Below the pieces are notes generated by a model, which had not been told where the DNA came from, searched no databases, and was given only the letters and a program-made list of their open reading frames with translations. A DNA stretch of 64,000 nt from Neospora caninum Liverpool (taxonomy: Eukaryota > Apicomplexa > Conoidasida > Eucoccidiorida > Sarcocystidae): positions 310,001 through 374,000 of the forward strand of contig NC_018387.1 of the NCBI RefSeq assembly GCF_000208865.1. Reading direction: 5' to 3'. Each line of letters opens with the position of its first letter. Position 1 is the first letter of the stretch. A program made the position numbers and the translations under genes. Positions 23,901-34,568 of the stretch are shown here, piece after piece.

Positions 23901-26900
23901 GGCCGGAACCGCACCCCTTAGCCGCGAACAAATGGCGAGCCAAAAGACTGGAATTGAGCATATACACAACCTGTCCAAATCCCTTGTTGCAACCCCCACG
24001 TGTGTGGAACAACGCGGTGCACACAACAGAAGACACGCGACACGGAGTGGACAGACGAGGCCTGGTCGGTCGTCTCAAGCTTGCCGGATCGTGCCTACCG
24101 AACGACTAAACAAGAACGAAAACACACACATCAGTGTGCAGTGTAGGCGCAAACCGTTCCTCGTAATATGAGAAGTGTAGCGGGAATATCGGGAGACACA
24201 GACGTGAGAATACGGAAACTGGCAGCTCTCGTCAGCCGCGAACCGACGTTCGAGACAGAGAACGGTGCACAATCGACCGTCGGCTGTGGAGGTTCTCTGG
24301 GGGGAGGTGGGGTAGGCTGTGCCAAGCGCTACTATCCTTCCGCGCGATGCTAGGCACGGAGTCGTGTACGAACCTTCAGCCCCTGTTGATGAGCACACCG
24401 AATTCGTCTCGTACTGCTTCGGAGTGCGTCGCTCTCAACAGCGTTGTCGAAAGGGCTAGTGTGTGCGCAGCGACTGTGGGACGGGACTTCTATCCCCTGC
24501 GTCTCACCTTGTCGAGAGCTTTGTTTTCACCAGCCTTCCCACAAAAACGCCTCTGAAAGCCTAGGACTCAGTGTGTCTCTGACACGAGATATTCCCCACG
24601 GCATCTGTAGCGCGTCACTGCGCTCAATAGCGGGTCAGGTAGCCTAAATATGCTCGGTACGCTTCACCTTGTGCCGAAGGACGCGGATGACGAACCTCGT
24701 CTCTGTGTTCTCAGTTGTCTACGGCAGGGCTGGGGCGGCAATCATGAACCGTGCTGTTTTCTAGTTGCTTCCTGGTTTCGTGCGTAGCTTCTGTGGTCAG
24801 AGACGCGCTCCCCCGACAACTGAATGCACCGTCACTCACTGGGAGCCTTCGTAGATCGAGCTTTTAAATCACCTCTCTCTGGCTCTATGGTGAAAAACCA
24901 TGTTGCGTTTGTAGTGAAACGGAGTCTCACAACCCGCGGCACGACACGGAAACAGATCGCGTCTGTTCAGAAAGCGGAACTGCAAAACTCTGACTCGACA
25001 CTCTTCCCGTCCCGTCGATGCCCCGAGAGTTTCCGGCGTTGCAGGCTCCTGCTAGGTAGCACCGGCCGACAGCTGGATTCCAGAGAAAGGCACACTTGCC
25101 TTTGGGAATTCATTGTTCCGTTGCTCGACTCGAGTCTACAGATCGTTCACAGAGTTGGGCCTTCTCCACAGCGTGCGGCCGTGATCCGCGGAACTGCATT
25201 ACACGGGTCACTTCGAGAGAATGCACTTCCATCTACAAAACTTCCGTGCGTTTGCTGTTTTGAAGTCACGACGGTGTCGCCGACTGGACAGCCTGGGGAA
25301 ATAAAGTTACGGCAGAGATTCCTCACCCTTCCACAGTCCCCCCCGTGCACGTAGCAGCCTTCCGCGGAAACGACATCGACCAAGGCGTTGCCCGTATCAA
25401 GAAAAACTCTTCCATTTCTCCGCTGTCCAATCCGTCGTCAAACAACCTCCCGGTGGACCACCACCGTGGACAGGTGGGTGCCTCTTTTCGACTGTGAGGC
25501 TTCACTGCTGTTTGTCAGAACTCCTTTCGGGAAAAACGCAGGAGAGGCGGAGAGGTGAAACAAACGCTTTTGGGCGTCTTGCCCCTATTCTCTCTCCTCA
25601 CAACCTACGTTGTGTTGAACCTCTTTTAAACTCTTCAGTGACGTTGGCGGAAACCCCCGTCTTCGGCCGCACCCGAACGCTGCGTTCTCCGGTCAAGTCG
25701 CTACCCCAAGCAGAGACAAGAAAGTCGCGAAAGAGAATTTAGATTCGTGCTCGTCCGATCAAGAGGAAACAGGGCACTCCACTGAGCGCGTTCCTCTCTG
25801 TCGTGCTAGAAAAAAAACTGCGGCGTAACTATACTCGGACCGGTGATCTGATTCACAACCGAAAAAACCGCAGCGACTGCGACCATCTCAACCTTTAAAG
25901 AAAACGGTGTGGCGGCTCTCTGGACTTCTTCTAATGAGTTCGAAACAACGAAGAAACGGACGAGAGAGACAGGCGGGTGTCTCGCGCTAGCTGATCCGTT
26001 TTTCCCCGTTTCTCTGTTGCATGCAAGGAATGTCGTCACGGAGAGCCCCCCTGTTTCGTACCCTTCTAATTCTCGGTGGTTCGCATCTTCCCGTCTTTTG
26101 TCGTTCACAAGAAAGAGCCCGCGGGAACTCTCTGACTGACAGTCCTGCGTGCGAGCCCTCTCTCATCCAGGCTCGCCCCGTGCCGGACCTCTCTCCGTTT
26201 CCCTGGTGTTTTTCTTTCCATCGTCTCCTCTCTGTATTCCCTTGCCTTCTGCGGTTTCCCTCCTTTTCGGGTTCCGCCTTCCCTTCGCCTGCTTCAGGTT
26301 TTTCTGTTCCTCTCGAGTCGTCCGCGCCGCCGTTTTCGTTCGTTGAAAAGACCGACGCTTTCTCGGCCAGCATCAGCGTCGGACCGCGACCGCCGGGTTC
26401 CGTTTTCGAGTGTTTTTCGTTCGCCCGTCAGGATTCCTTTCTGTCTTGCCGCGGCGTGCCTTCGGCAGAGAGATGCGAGCGGGGTTGCCAAGCGCTAAAG
26501 ATGTGACCGAGGGGCAACGTGTGTCCTGGCGACGACTTCCCGAAAATCCCCGGCTCATCAGGGAGGGAAACAAGCCAGGGGAAAACTGCGGGACACCCAA
26601 CACGTATCTTCATCTGCATATGCGTCTTTGAAACGCCGCTGTACACGTGTCGATATGTGTGCATTTGTGTCCCCACCATTTGCAAACGGATACAGGAAAA
26701 TACCCGTTTTCCTACGATAGACCGTTTCGCCCGTGCGCGCACCGCAGACTCCCGAATGCCAACAATGACCCTGTGAAGCTCTTTGATGTCGTGTATCTGC
26801 TTTTTCTGCAAACAGTCTCGCTTTTTTCGTTTTTTCGTGTTCAAGTGCATGCGAACGGTTCCCTCACTTCGTTCGAAGCTGCGCCGCGCGTTCGCGACTC

Positions 26901-27497
26901 TGTCAGAGCGTTCTCCTTCTTTTTAGCCACTCTCGCGCGGTTCACCTCCGTGTCTGTTCCCTCATCTAAGACGTTTACTTCGCCCTTTTTTGCTTAAGGT
27001 TGTCTTCTCCGTTCTCTCTTCTCTTCGTCTTCCCTGTGTTTTCATGCTTCTGTATCTCCTCTCCTCTCCACTCGTCCACTTCCGTTTTCCTCGACCCGTG
27101 GTCCCTCTCCCTTTGTCTCCTTTTGTTTGCTGCCAGTTTCTGTCCTGCCTCTTCCCCCGCCTTTCGGCTTCACTCAGCTCTCTAAATTGGATTTATCGCG
27201 TCTGTCTCGTTTCCTCTTGATATGTCACCCCGTCTTCCACTGCATCCCCGCGTGCCGTCTCTCTCCGTTTCCTTCTCTTCCCGCCGTTTCTTTTCTCTCT
27301 GTTCGTGTCCCTTTCTCTTTCCCCCTTCTCCTTCTCCTCTCCTTCCCCTGCTTTCCCGTCTCTTGCGCCTTCGTCCCCTCCAGCATCTCTGCGGCTCTCC
27401 TTCCGGGGCCCTCGTCGGCGCGGGCGCGACTGTCTCCGTTTCCACTGTCGCCATTTCCACTGTCGCCGTTTCCAGTGCGTCTCCCCGTCTTCGCCCG
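20911..27497. other. 6.6-kb divergent intergenic region
   Basis: It lies between the start of the 2044-codon gene (minus) and the Arp10-like gene (plus), so both promoters and 5' UTRs should be here. No frame has a recognisable domain or a consistent splice chain. The longest (22004-22885 minus and 24824-25354 plus) look random. From about 26.1 to 27.5 kb the plus strand becomes strongly pyrimidine-rich, consistent with a leader or promoter region for the Arp10-like gene. A distal promoter, unannotated lncRNA or missed small gene cannot be excluded. Confidence 0.5.
22931..22953 (+). repeat. G-quadruplex-like G-tract cluster
   Basis: Runs of five, six and seven guanines followed by GG are separated by T, AA and A. 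This fits a potential G-quadruplex with very short loops. It sits about 2 kb upstream of the 2044-codon gene, on its non-template-like (plus) side, in otherwise featureless intergenic DNA. Confidence 0.7.
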
Positions 27498-30400
27498 ATG
27501 AAGGATTCGGTGGACTCGCGGGCGTCTTCTTCGCAGCGGCGGCGTTCCTCGGGGACGCACCCGCTGGAGTGGAGCACGCAGCGCGTGCGCCGCGTGTCTT
27601 CGGGATCGAACGTCGCCTCGGCGGTTAGTCCGGAGGACTTTCTCTTCTTCGAGCAGTTGCCGATCGTCCTCGACTTTGGCGCGGCCTTCTGCAAAGCAGG
27701 TCTGGGCGGCGAGCCGGAACCGCAGTGCATCTTTCGCGCGCAAGACCTCGGGAAAGCTCCGGATCCCGTCAAGAGCCTCTCGAGTGTCTACGTGAAGCAA
27801 ACTGCTGTGGAAACGCACGCGACGGCCAAGAGGCGACTGCGCCTGAAACTCGACGAGCTCTTCTTCCGCCGCCTCATGATCCAACCTAGGGATCGCGCCG
27901 TCGTCATCTGCGAGGGCCTGATGAAGAACCCCGTCGAAAAGGCCGCTCTCGTCGAACTTCTCTTTGAGATCTACGGCGTAAGAAAACTTCGCCTACACAG
28001 TGCGAGTTTCGAACTGCCGTGTCTGAGAGAGGATTCGCATTTCCTAGGGAGCATATGCAGTTTGTGCGGAGACATGTGCAAGGCCCAGCCGCCCGCGACT
28101 ATTACGCCCCGCACCCGACTGACGCCGTGTGCGTTATCTTGTCCGTTTTCTTCTCAGGTCCCAAGCATCTCGTTCATCCCCGACCTCGTCTCCCCCCTGT
28201 ACTGCTGCGGCCTGGACACAGGCATCGTCGTCGACGTCGGGTAGGCGCGGAGACTCCCGCGTTTTGTGGTTCGCATGCCCCCCCCATCTTTATCCCTCGC
28301 TGTCTGACTCTCAAAGAGACTTCGTCTCCGAAAGAGAAAATGCGGCACCTGCCATTCTTCGCTCATACACTCCACACGAAAGCCGCGAGCCTCGCCTTCT
28401 CTCGTCTCGTCTTTTTGTGCCCGTCGTTTTGCGCTTCTCTACGGCTTCGCCGCCACCCCGTGTCGTCGGGCTGTTCTCTTTCCGCTCCTCGTTTTCCCCC
28501 ACCCTCCTGCCGCGGCTGCGACGCCTTTCCCCTCTGGCTTTCCTTTTCTTTAGATATCAGGAAACGCGAGTTTTAGCGACAGTCTTGGGGTGTCCGTACC
28601 TCCGCTCGCTGACCGTCGCGGGTGTGGGCGGGGCCTCGGTGGACCGCGAACTTCGCCAGTTGCTGCGGAACGCATTTGCGAACGATCCGTCGACCCTCAC
28701 TCTGGTAGGTTTTCAACTTTAAACACTGCATGCAAAAATGATTCGTGGAATCGGATTAGGAGCACTGCCTCTTCGCGGCATCTGCACGCGCTGGCGTTCT
28801 CGGCATTCCGCGTTTTGCTCCCGGTCTGTCGTTCGCTGCCTTCCTGTCCCCGTTTTTGCTCTTTTCCGATTTCCGTTCCGAGAAACCTTTTCTCGCCGGG
28901 ACTCTTTCTGCGCGTGGTGCACTGTGGAAGCGAGAAGAAGAGACATTCGCATCTTCACTGAGCTCTGATTCTGCCGGCTTCCCCTCCGTCGCTTCTTTTT
29001 CTGCGTCAGGTCGACTGCCTCTCTCCAGACCAGATCGAAGACATCAAAGTCGCCTGCTGCTACGTCGCCTTCGATCTGGAAGAAGCCGCGCAGCTGCGGC
29101 GGGGCAGAGACAAGGGAGACAAGGGGGCGAAGAGAGACACCAGCGGCGCGCAGGCTGTCGGACCGGAGACGCGCGAAGAAGCGCTCCGCTTCGCGGATGT
29201 CGAGAGCGGAGTTAAACCCTTCAAAAGCGACAAGGCGGTTCAGTTCCGTGTCAGTGGGGAGGCGACACTTACCATCAGTTCAGAAATCCGGTATGGCAGG
29301 AAGGAAGAAAGATACGACATAGTGCGAAGGGGGCGGAGTTTGAAGAGGGAGAAAGAAGCTGAAACACGGGAGAGATACCGGTGTCAAGATGTGGAGCCAG
29401 AGAAAACAGGCGAGAGTGGGGAAGAGTGCCGGTCTTTCGACCGAGTGCTCTTCGAAGCATCTCGTGCTGGACAGGGGCCACTGCGGGGGAAAGGCATCGC
29501 CGGAACACGCATTTATGGATTTTCGGGTCCACCCGCAAATCTGTTCACACACTTCAATGCGGTTTGCGCGGTCGCCTTTAAACTGCGACAGTGTCTGATT
29601 CAGGAGGGGTTTGGCGACGTCAGTGAGCAAGAACAGCCTTTTCTACCGAACACCGCCGTGGTGAACCGCAAACTCCCACGCCTTCGTTATATGCTTCGCG
29701 GCTGTACGTACACGAAAGCTTTTTAGTCTTTCCATGCAAAACATTTTTCGGTGTGTCCTGCAGCTGGAAAGCATGTGAAATTCTCTTTGGCGCTGCGGAA
29801 GGCGCCGTGACTTCCATTCAGGAGGCCGTCGTCGAGTAAGCCTCTGGGGACTTTGTTTCTCTGCCCCGCTGTCGCGATGTGAACGGTGAAGTCAGCACAT
29901 TCCGCGGTGGCGTGGCTCTGTGGATCTCAATCCAGATCTTTTCGTGTGTGCTTATCCATGCCATCCAATGCACGTATACGCTGTGTGCTCATACGCATAC
30001 AATCCAGCATGTGCACCAGCGACAGCATTCCTCTCTGTGATACTCAGGAAACAGAGTCTCTCACGCGTCCACATTTCTCAGTTTCACCATGTATATGACG
30101 TACTTGACTGCAAATATATATATATATATATATATATATCTGTGTGCATGCGCGGATGAGTTCGGGCGTGCGTGTGTTCTTCGCTGCATCGAAGACATGA
30201 GCGTACTCCTCTCTTGCGGTGCGTGGGACGAGTTCTTTCTTGGCATTTGCGCGTAAAAGAACGGCCTCTCTTTTCGGGGCAGTGCTTTTGCGAGTTCGCG
30301 AGCCACTCCGTTGCTTGGGGTTGACCTGTGTCGCGCAGATGCATTCGCAAGTGTCCCTTCGAAATGCGCCGATCGGTCGTGCAAAATGTGCTCCTCTGTG

Positions 30401-31642
30401 GAGGCACGACCCAGTTCCGAGGCTTCACAACTCGCCTGGCCGTGGAACTCGAGTAAGTCGCCGCACGGCACGTGAACCGTTTTCTATCGAGGTGAATCCA
30501 CACGTAACACTGTTCCCTCCGCAAACATGCAGGACCGACATTCCACATGATCTCCCATCAGTCCATATATATATATATATATGGATGTATGAGTAGGCAT
30601 TTTTGGTTTTATGTCGAGATGGAAAGATGCGTATTGGTATTTGTGTGCGTAGGCCGGGAGGGGGAGGAGCCTCCCTAGGCAGGAAGAGGAAAATGCTTTG
30701 CGTGAATTACCCTCAAAACGTTGTTATTTCGTGCTTGTGTGCCTTTCTTTTTAGAGCGCATCTCGCCCAAGAACCGAAGCTTCAAACTCTACGACGTCTT
30801 GTCCAGTTTGGCGTGCCGTGCTTCGCTCCGCTTTTGCGCGCCTGGACGGGAGGATCCATGCATGCTGGCCTCGAAGGCAGACAAGTCAGTTTTGAAAGCG
30901 CAGTCACACAGTCGCAAGTCGGTGTTCTTTTGCTTCTTCTCTGATGTCTCTTTTTCGTCCGTTTTCTTTTCCATTTCGCATTCCTCGTGGAAACACGGCG
31001 CGAACAAGCGACGCGTCAAAATCGCGGTCAGACCTCGCGGTAGCAGGTCTACCGGATTGCATGCACTTCGTGAAGATCCATCGCCTGAGCTTCTTTTCGG
31101 GTGTTCAAAGCCGCGTTTTTTTGTCAAGACCGCTGGTAGAAATGCGTGTTTTGCCTCTTCCTTGCGTGGCACGGTTCTTCTGTTTCGGCTTTCATCGTCT
31201 CTCCGCAATCTAAACAGAAGAGACACACCGGACGAGCGAAGTGACGCAGGGCAGCCGCGGGAGAGAGAGCCTTCCTCTGTTTCTGCTTTTCTTCGGTTTT
31301 GCGCTCGAGGAAACTGCCTCGCCCTCCTCTTGCGAGCTCGCACTTTCTGCGGTTGCACACGACACACAGACACAAAGATGTAGCAGTGCGCCGGAGTTCC
31401 TGTCCTCCACACGTTTTTCTCTTGTTCCCCACTTTTTGCTGCTGCAGGAGTACACAAAGGCTGAGTACGAGCGCGGAATGCCTGTGCCCGACTGGACGTC
31501 GTGGATTTTCCACTCCCTTCCGCCGTCAGGCGAGGCGGCGCCGACACAGGCTTCTGTGGGAAATGCGCCCGAGTGTCAAGAGCCTTCTCCAGAGGCACAG
31601 TGGGGTGGCGGTTTCTCCGAAGAAGCTGCCGGAGAAGGGTAA
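27498..31642 (+). CDS. ARP10: Actin-related protein 10/11-like (dynactin pointed-end subunit type)
   Basis: Eight exons: 27498-27977, 28158-28240, 28554-28704, 29010-29290, 29764-29835, 30339-30452, 30755-30884 and 31448-31642. All have GT..AG ends and matching phases, giving 501 residues. It is an actin fold of the Arp10 (fungal Arp11) class, which caps the pointed end of the dynactin Arp1 filament. Matches to animal ARP10 run in order: LDFGAAFCKAG (phosphate loop), RRLMIQPRDRAVVICE, VPSISFIPDLVSPL then IVVDVGYQE, LLCGGTTQFRGF, RAWTGGSMHAGL and, at the C-terminus, EYERGMPVPDW, which aligns with the family ending EYYNQTGRIPDW. Acidic insertions after residue 265 explain the extra length (animal members are about 417). 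The start at 27498 is preferred over the upstream in-frame ATG at 27222, whose extension is pyrimidine-encoded low complexity. Family call is strong; function in dynactin is inferred. Confidence 0.88.
29703..29713. repeat. Dispersed palindrome TGTACGTACAC, intronic copy
   Basis: Copy of the recurrent palindromic word discussed in the findings, here in intron 4 of the Arp10-like gene. No adjacent terminal repeats or target duplications are visible. Confidence 0.75.
30114..30139. repeat. (TA)n microsatellite
   Basis: Perfect TA dinucleotide run in intron 5 of the Arp10-like gene. Confidence 0.95.
30565..30582. repeat. (AT)9 microsatellite
   Basis: Short perfect AT run in intron 6 of the Arp10-like gene. 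Confidence 0.95.
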
Positions 31643-34568
31643 CGAGGATCGTTTCTTTTTCGATGAAACACCGGAGACGAAAAAGAACAGGAGAAAGGGG
31701 TTTTCAGGCGGTGGTAGGTTCTTTGTTGCACGGCAGAAAGTGTCGATCACAGATTCCTTTCACGGAGAGACTGCGGCTCGCTGGCCGTCTCTTGCCTTCC
31801 AAAGGAATTTCTTTGTGAAACGACAGGAAGACGCCGCAGACGTGCCCGAGGGATTTTCTGGATCCTTCCCTGGTTTCTCGGTCGAAATCCCGGTGGGTTG
31901 CGTGGGTATCTCGAGACCAGGCTTTCAAGAGGCAGATTTGTTTTTTGTTTAGAGAACAAGCGAACGGTTGTGGACTCGTGCCTAGAATAGTCACGGGGTG
32001 CTTATCTGTTTTAGAGAGAAGGAACATTTTAATGCCACTAGGAGAACAGTCTTTTCGCTCGGAGATTGTGGCCGTACGGAAAGATCTATTTGTTGAGTTC
32101 GTGGTAGAGTGAGGAAGATAGGGTCTTCTCAGTCGCTCGAGTGTCGTGCGAGACAGCCGACAGATGTTATAGCTTGACTGTCTTCGCAGGCAAATGCCAT
32201 TTGCTTTCTCGCCGAGTGTAGTGTGGCGTGTGAACGGCACTCGAGGCGATCGGTTTTTGTTTTTGATGGATTTCCGTCTCTTATTAAGCAACCGGTTTCC
32301 CCCTGTGTTGGGAGCATCTCTGGCTTCATCGAGCCTCAGAACTTCAAAGGGGCGGTGGCGTTCACCGCCCAGCGTGGGCATCCGTTCACCAGAGGAGCAA
32401 CACTTGACCACAATGGACAAACAGTGCGACGGCATTGGAGAAGACACGTGCAAGTCGGGCTCTGACAATATAGAAGCATTTTTGCGGTAAAAACGTGCCT
32501 CATAATGACGCTTATCTGGCGAAACTAGGTTCTAGCCGTAAGTGGAATATGTAGGGTGTGAATAGGAACAGAAAATCCGAAGTAGGAACCTTCGCTTCCT
32601 TTGAAAAGGATCGAGAAACAACATACGCAGTCTCATTAAGGACTGGCACGTTGACTTGCGTATTCGCAAGGAGGAACCCCGTCAACCGGCGCTGCTTTAG
32701 CACTTCAGTTTGCATGATGCATATAGAGATTATGAATATACAGTAGTGAACAGGCTGTTGCGCGTTTCCTGTTAAACCTCGAAAACACAGTTTCACTTCC
32801 TCACCCTAAGTGCGGCGGGTACATGGACATCGTGCTTTGGCTGCAAGTGATTCAAACCCAAGGCGACAGAAAACCCCAAAACTCGAAGTAAAAGAAAGCA
32901 GATGCATCCACTGCACCGGCGCTCTACCAGTTCTTCCGCGTGAAAAATTGAACAGAGACTATTCCGACACCGCAACTACAGCATCCAACTCCCTCATAAA
33001 AAAGGTACAAGACTGTCTCGCGATTCCTACATACGGAACGAAATTTCAAGTGACTGTCGACTCACTCTCCGTTCGTATCTCGCCTGCTCGTGATCGGGAG
33101 CTCCTAGTCTGTTCGCTTGTGCTCTGCCTGGCCAGATCTGTTTGTGTCGTGTCTCCCGCGCTCTCGATCTGTTTTTCTTCTTTGGCAGCATCCCAACGTC
33201 TTCTTTCCGTCTCATTTTCCTTCTGCGCCCCTCTGTGTGGCGCTTTATTTTCTGCCTTTCGCGAATCCGGGAACCGAACACGCATAGCGCATGCAAGCAA
33301 AATATGTGCAGTGTTGTAACATGCCAGAAAACGTGTGTCGTTGCGGTCCGTTCTGTTGCGTCTAAACACGTTTCTCGCCGTTTCTTTCCTCTCCCGGTTT
33401 TTCGGCCTGCTGTTCAGGAGAAAAGACGAGTGTTGCGACGGTGAGAAGCAGATTTCTTCGCAGTTGCTCCCGTTTTCTGGCTGACGACGCGGGTTGTAGA
33501 TTTTGCAACCACTGCGAACTGTTTTCTCGAGGCTTGTCAAGCGAGGGGCCTCTCAAAGAGAGAAGTCACCACCCACCTAAGCTCTGTGGAGAACTCACTG
33601 AAGCACGGTCTTCGTTTCAGCATTTGGAGACACAAGCGTACCTCTCAGCTAACCAGTTGTGACTATCTGTGTCTCCACGCGTATGTAGCTCTCAATTGGT
33701 TCACATAAGACGGTAAACGTACCTCATCGGATAGCGTTCCTTTGAGTATCGAAAACCGTAGGCTCCATAGGAGCTGCCTTCATTTGCCGTTTTTCCGCCT
33801 GGTCACGGGCCCCGCAGGCCTGTTTTTCGAAAGAACCGCCCGTAGAGTGTTTTGGGTTTCCAGGCTTCCCTGGTTTTGTCTCCCACGCAATAGATACAGT
33901 CCGTTCCCCCAGGGAAGAAGCTTTTCTTTCGATAGAAAAAATCGTAACGTTTTTCTCTTGGACAGAATAGAGTCGATCGACTATGGAAAGCGGGTTGTTT
34001 GGTTGAGAGACTGCGTCGACTGTGCGTCACCCCTCACCGAGTGTCGCTCACACAGGGAGCCCAACAAGCTTTTCTTCATCTGTGCCGCTTCAGCAGCCTG
34101 CCCTCGGCATCTCGAAATCCCGTTTTCCCTACAACGCGTTTTTCCCTTTTCTCTCCACCAGTCCTCGCTCCACGACTCTGTCCCGTTCCAGACTCTGAAA
34201 AGGTTGTCCGATTCGATTCGTCCACCGGTAGAACTACAGGAAGTTGCGACAAGAAATCCACCGCTGGTCCTCTCTGAATTCGAAGCTGACTCCGGTTTGC
34301 TCGAGATGCGCTTATCCCACTGGCTACAGGGGAAAAGCAACACTCCTATCAGCACGGTCATCCAGCTAACGATAGGACTTACATCTACCTCCATGTGCAG
34401 GTGTGGACCTTCCTGTCCTGATCAGTCGACAGCCCCTGTACACGCATATTCAGTTTGTTGAAGCATTGCCCATTCCTTGGTTTTCTGACACGCCGGGGGA
34501 GAGAAAGGGGAAATCGTGGCGAGGCCGCGCTGGGTGTTGAACCAGATTTTGTTGTACAAGAAACCAAG
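31643..34568. other. Intergenic between Arp10-like and kinesin genes
   Basis: 2.9 kb containing the 3' flank of the Arp10-like gene and the 5' region of the kinesin. Only short overlapping frames on both strands (for example 33046-33540 minus and 33742-34461 plus) are present, with no domain. I see no RNA gene. Confidence 0.5.

Noticed and set aside
27222..27497. 92-residue N-terminal extension of the Arp10-like protein
   Set aside because: Encoded by a pyrimidine-rich tract giving Ser/Pro/Leu low complexity. The downstream ATG at 27498 leads into charged sequence and then the actin fold, so it is the better start.
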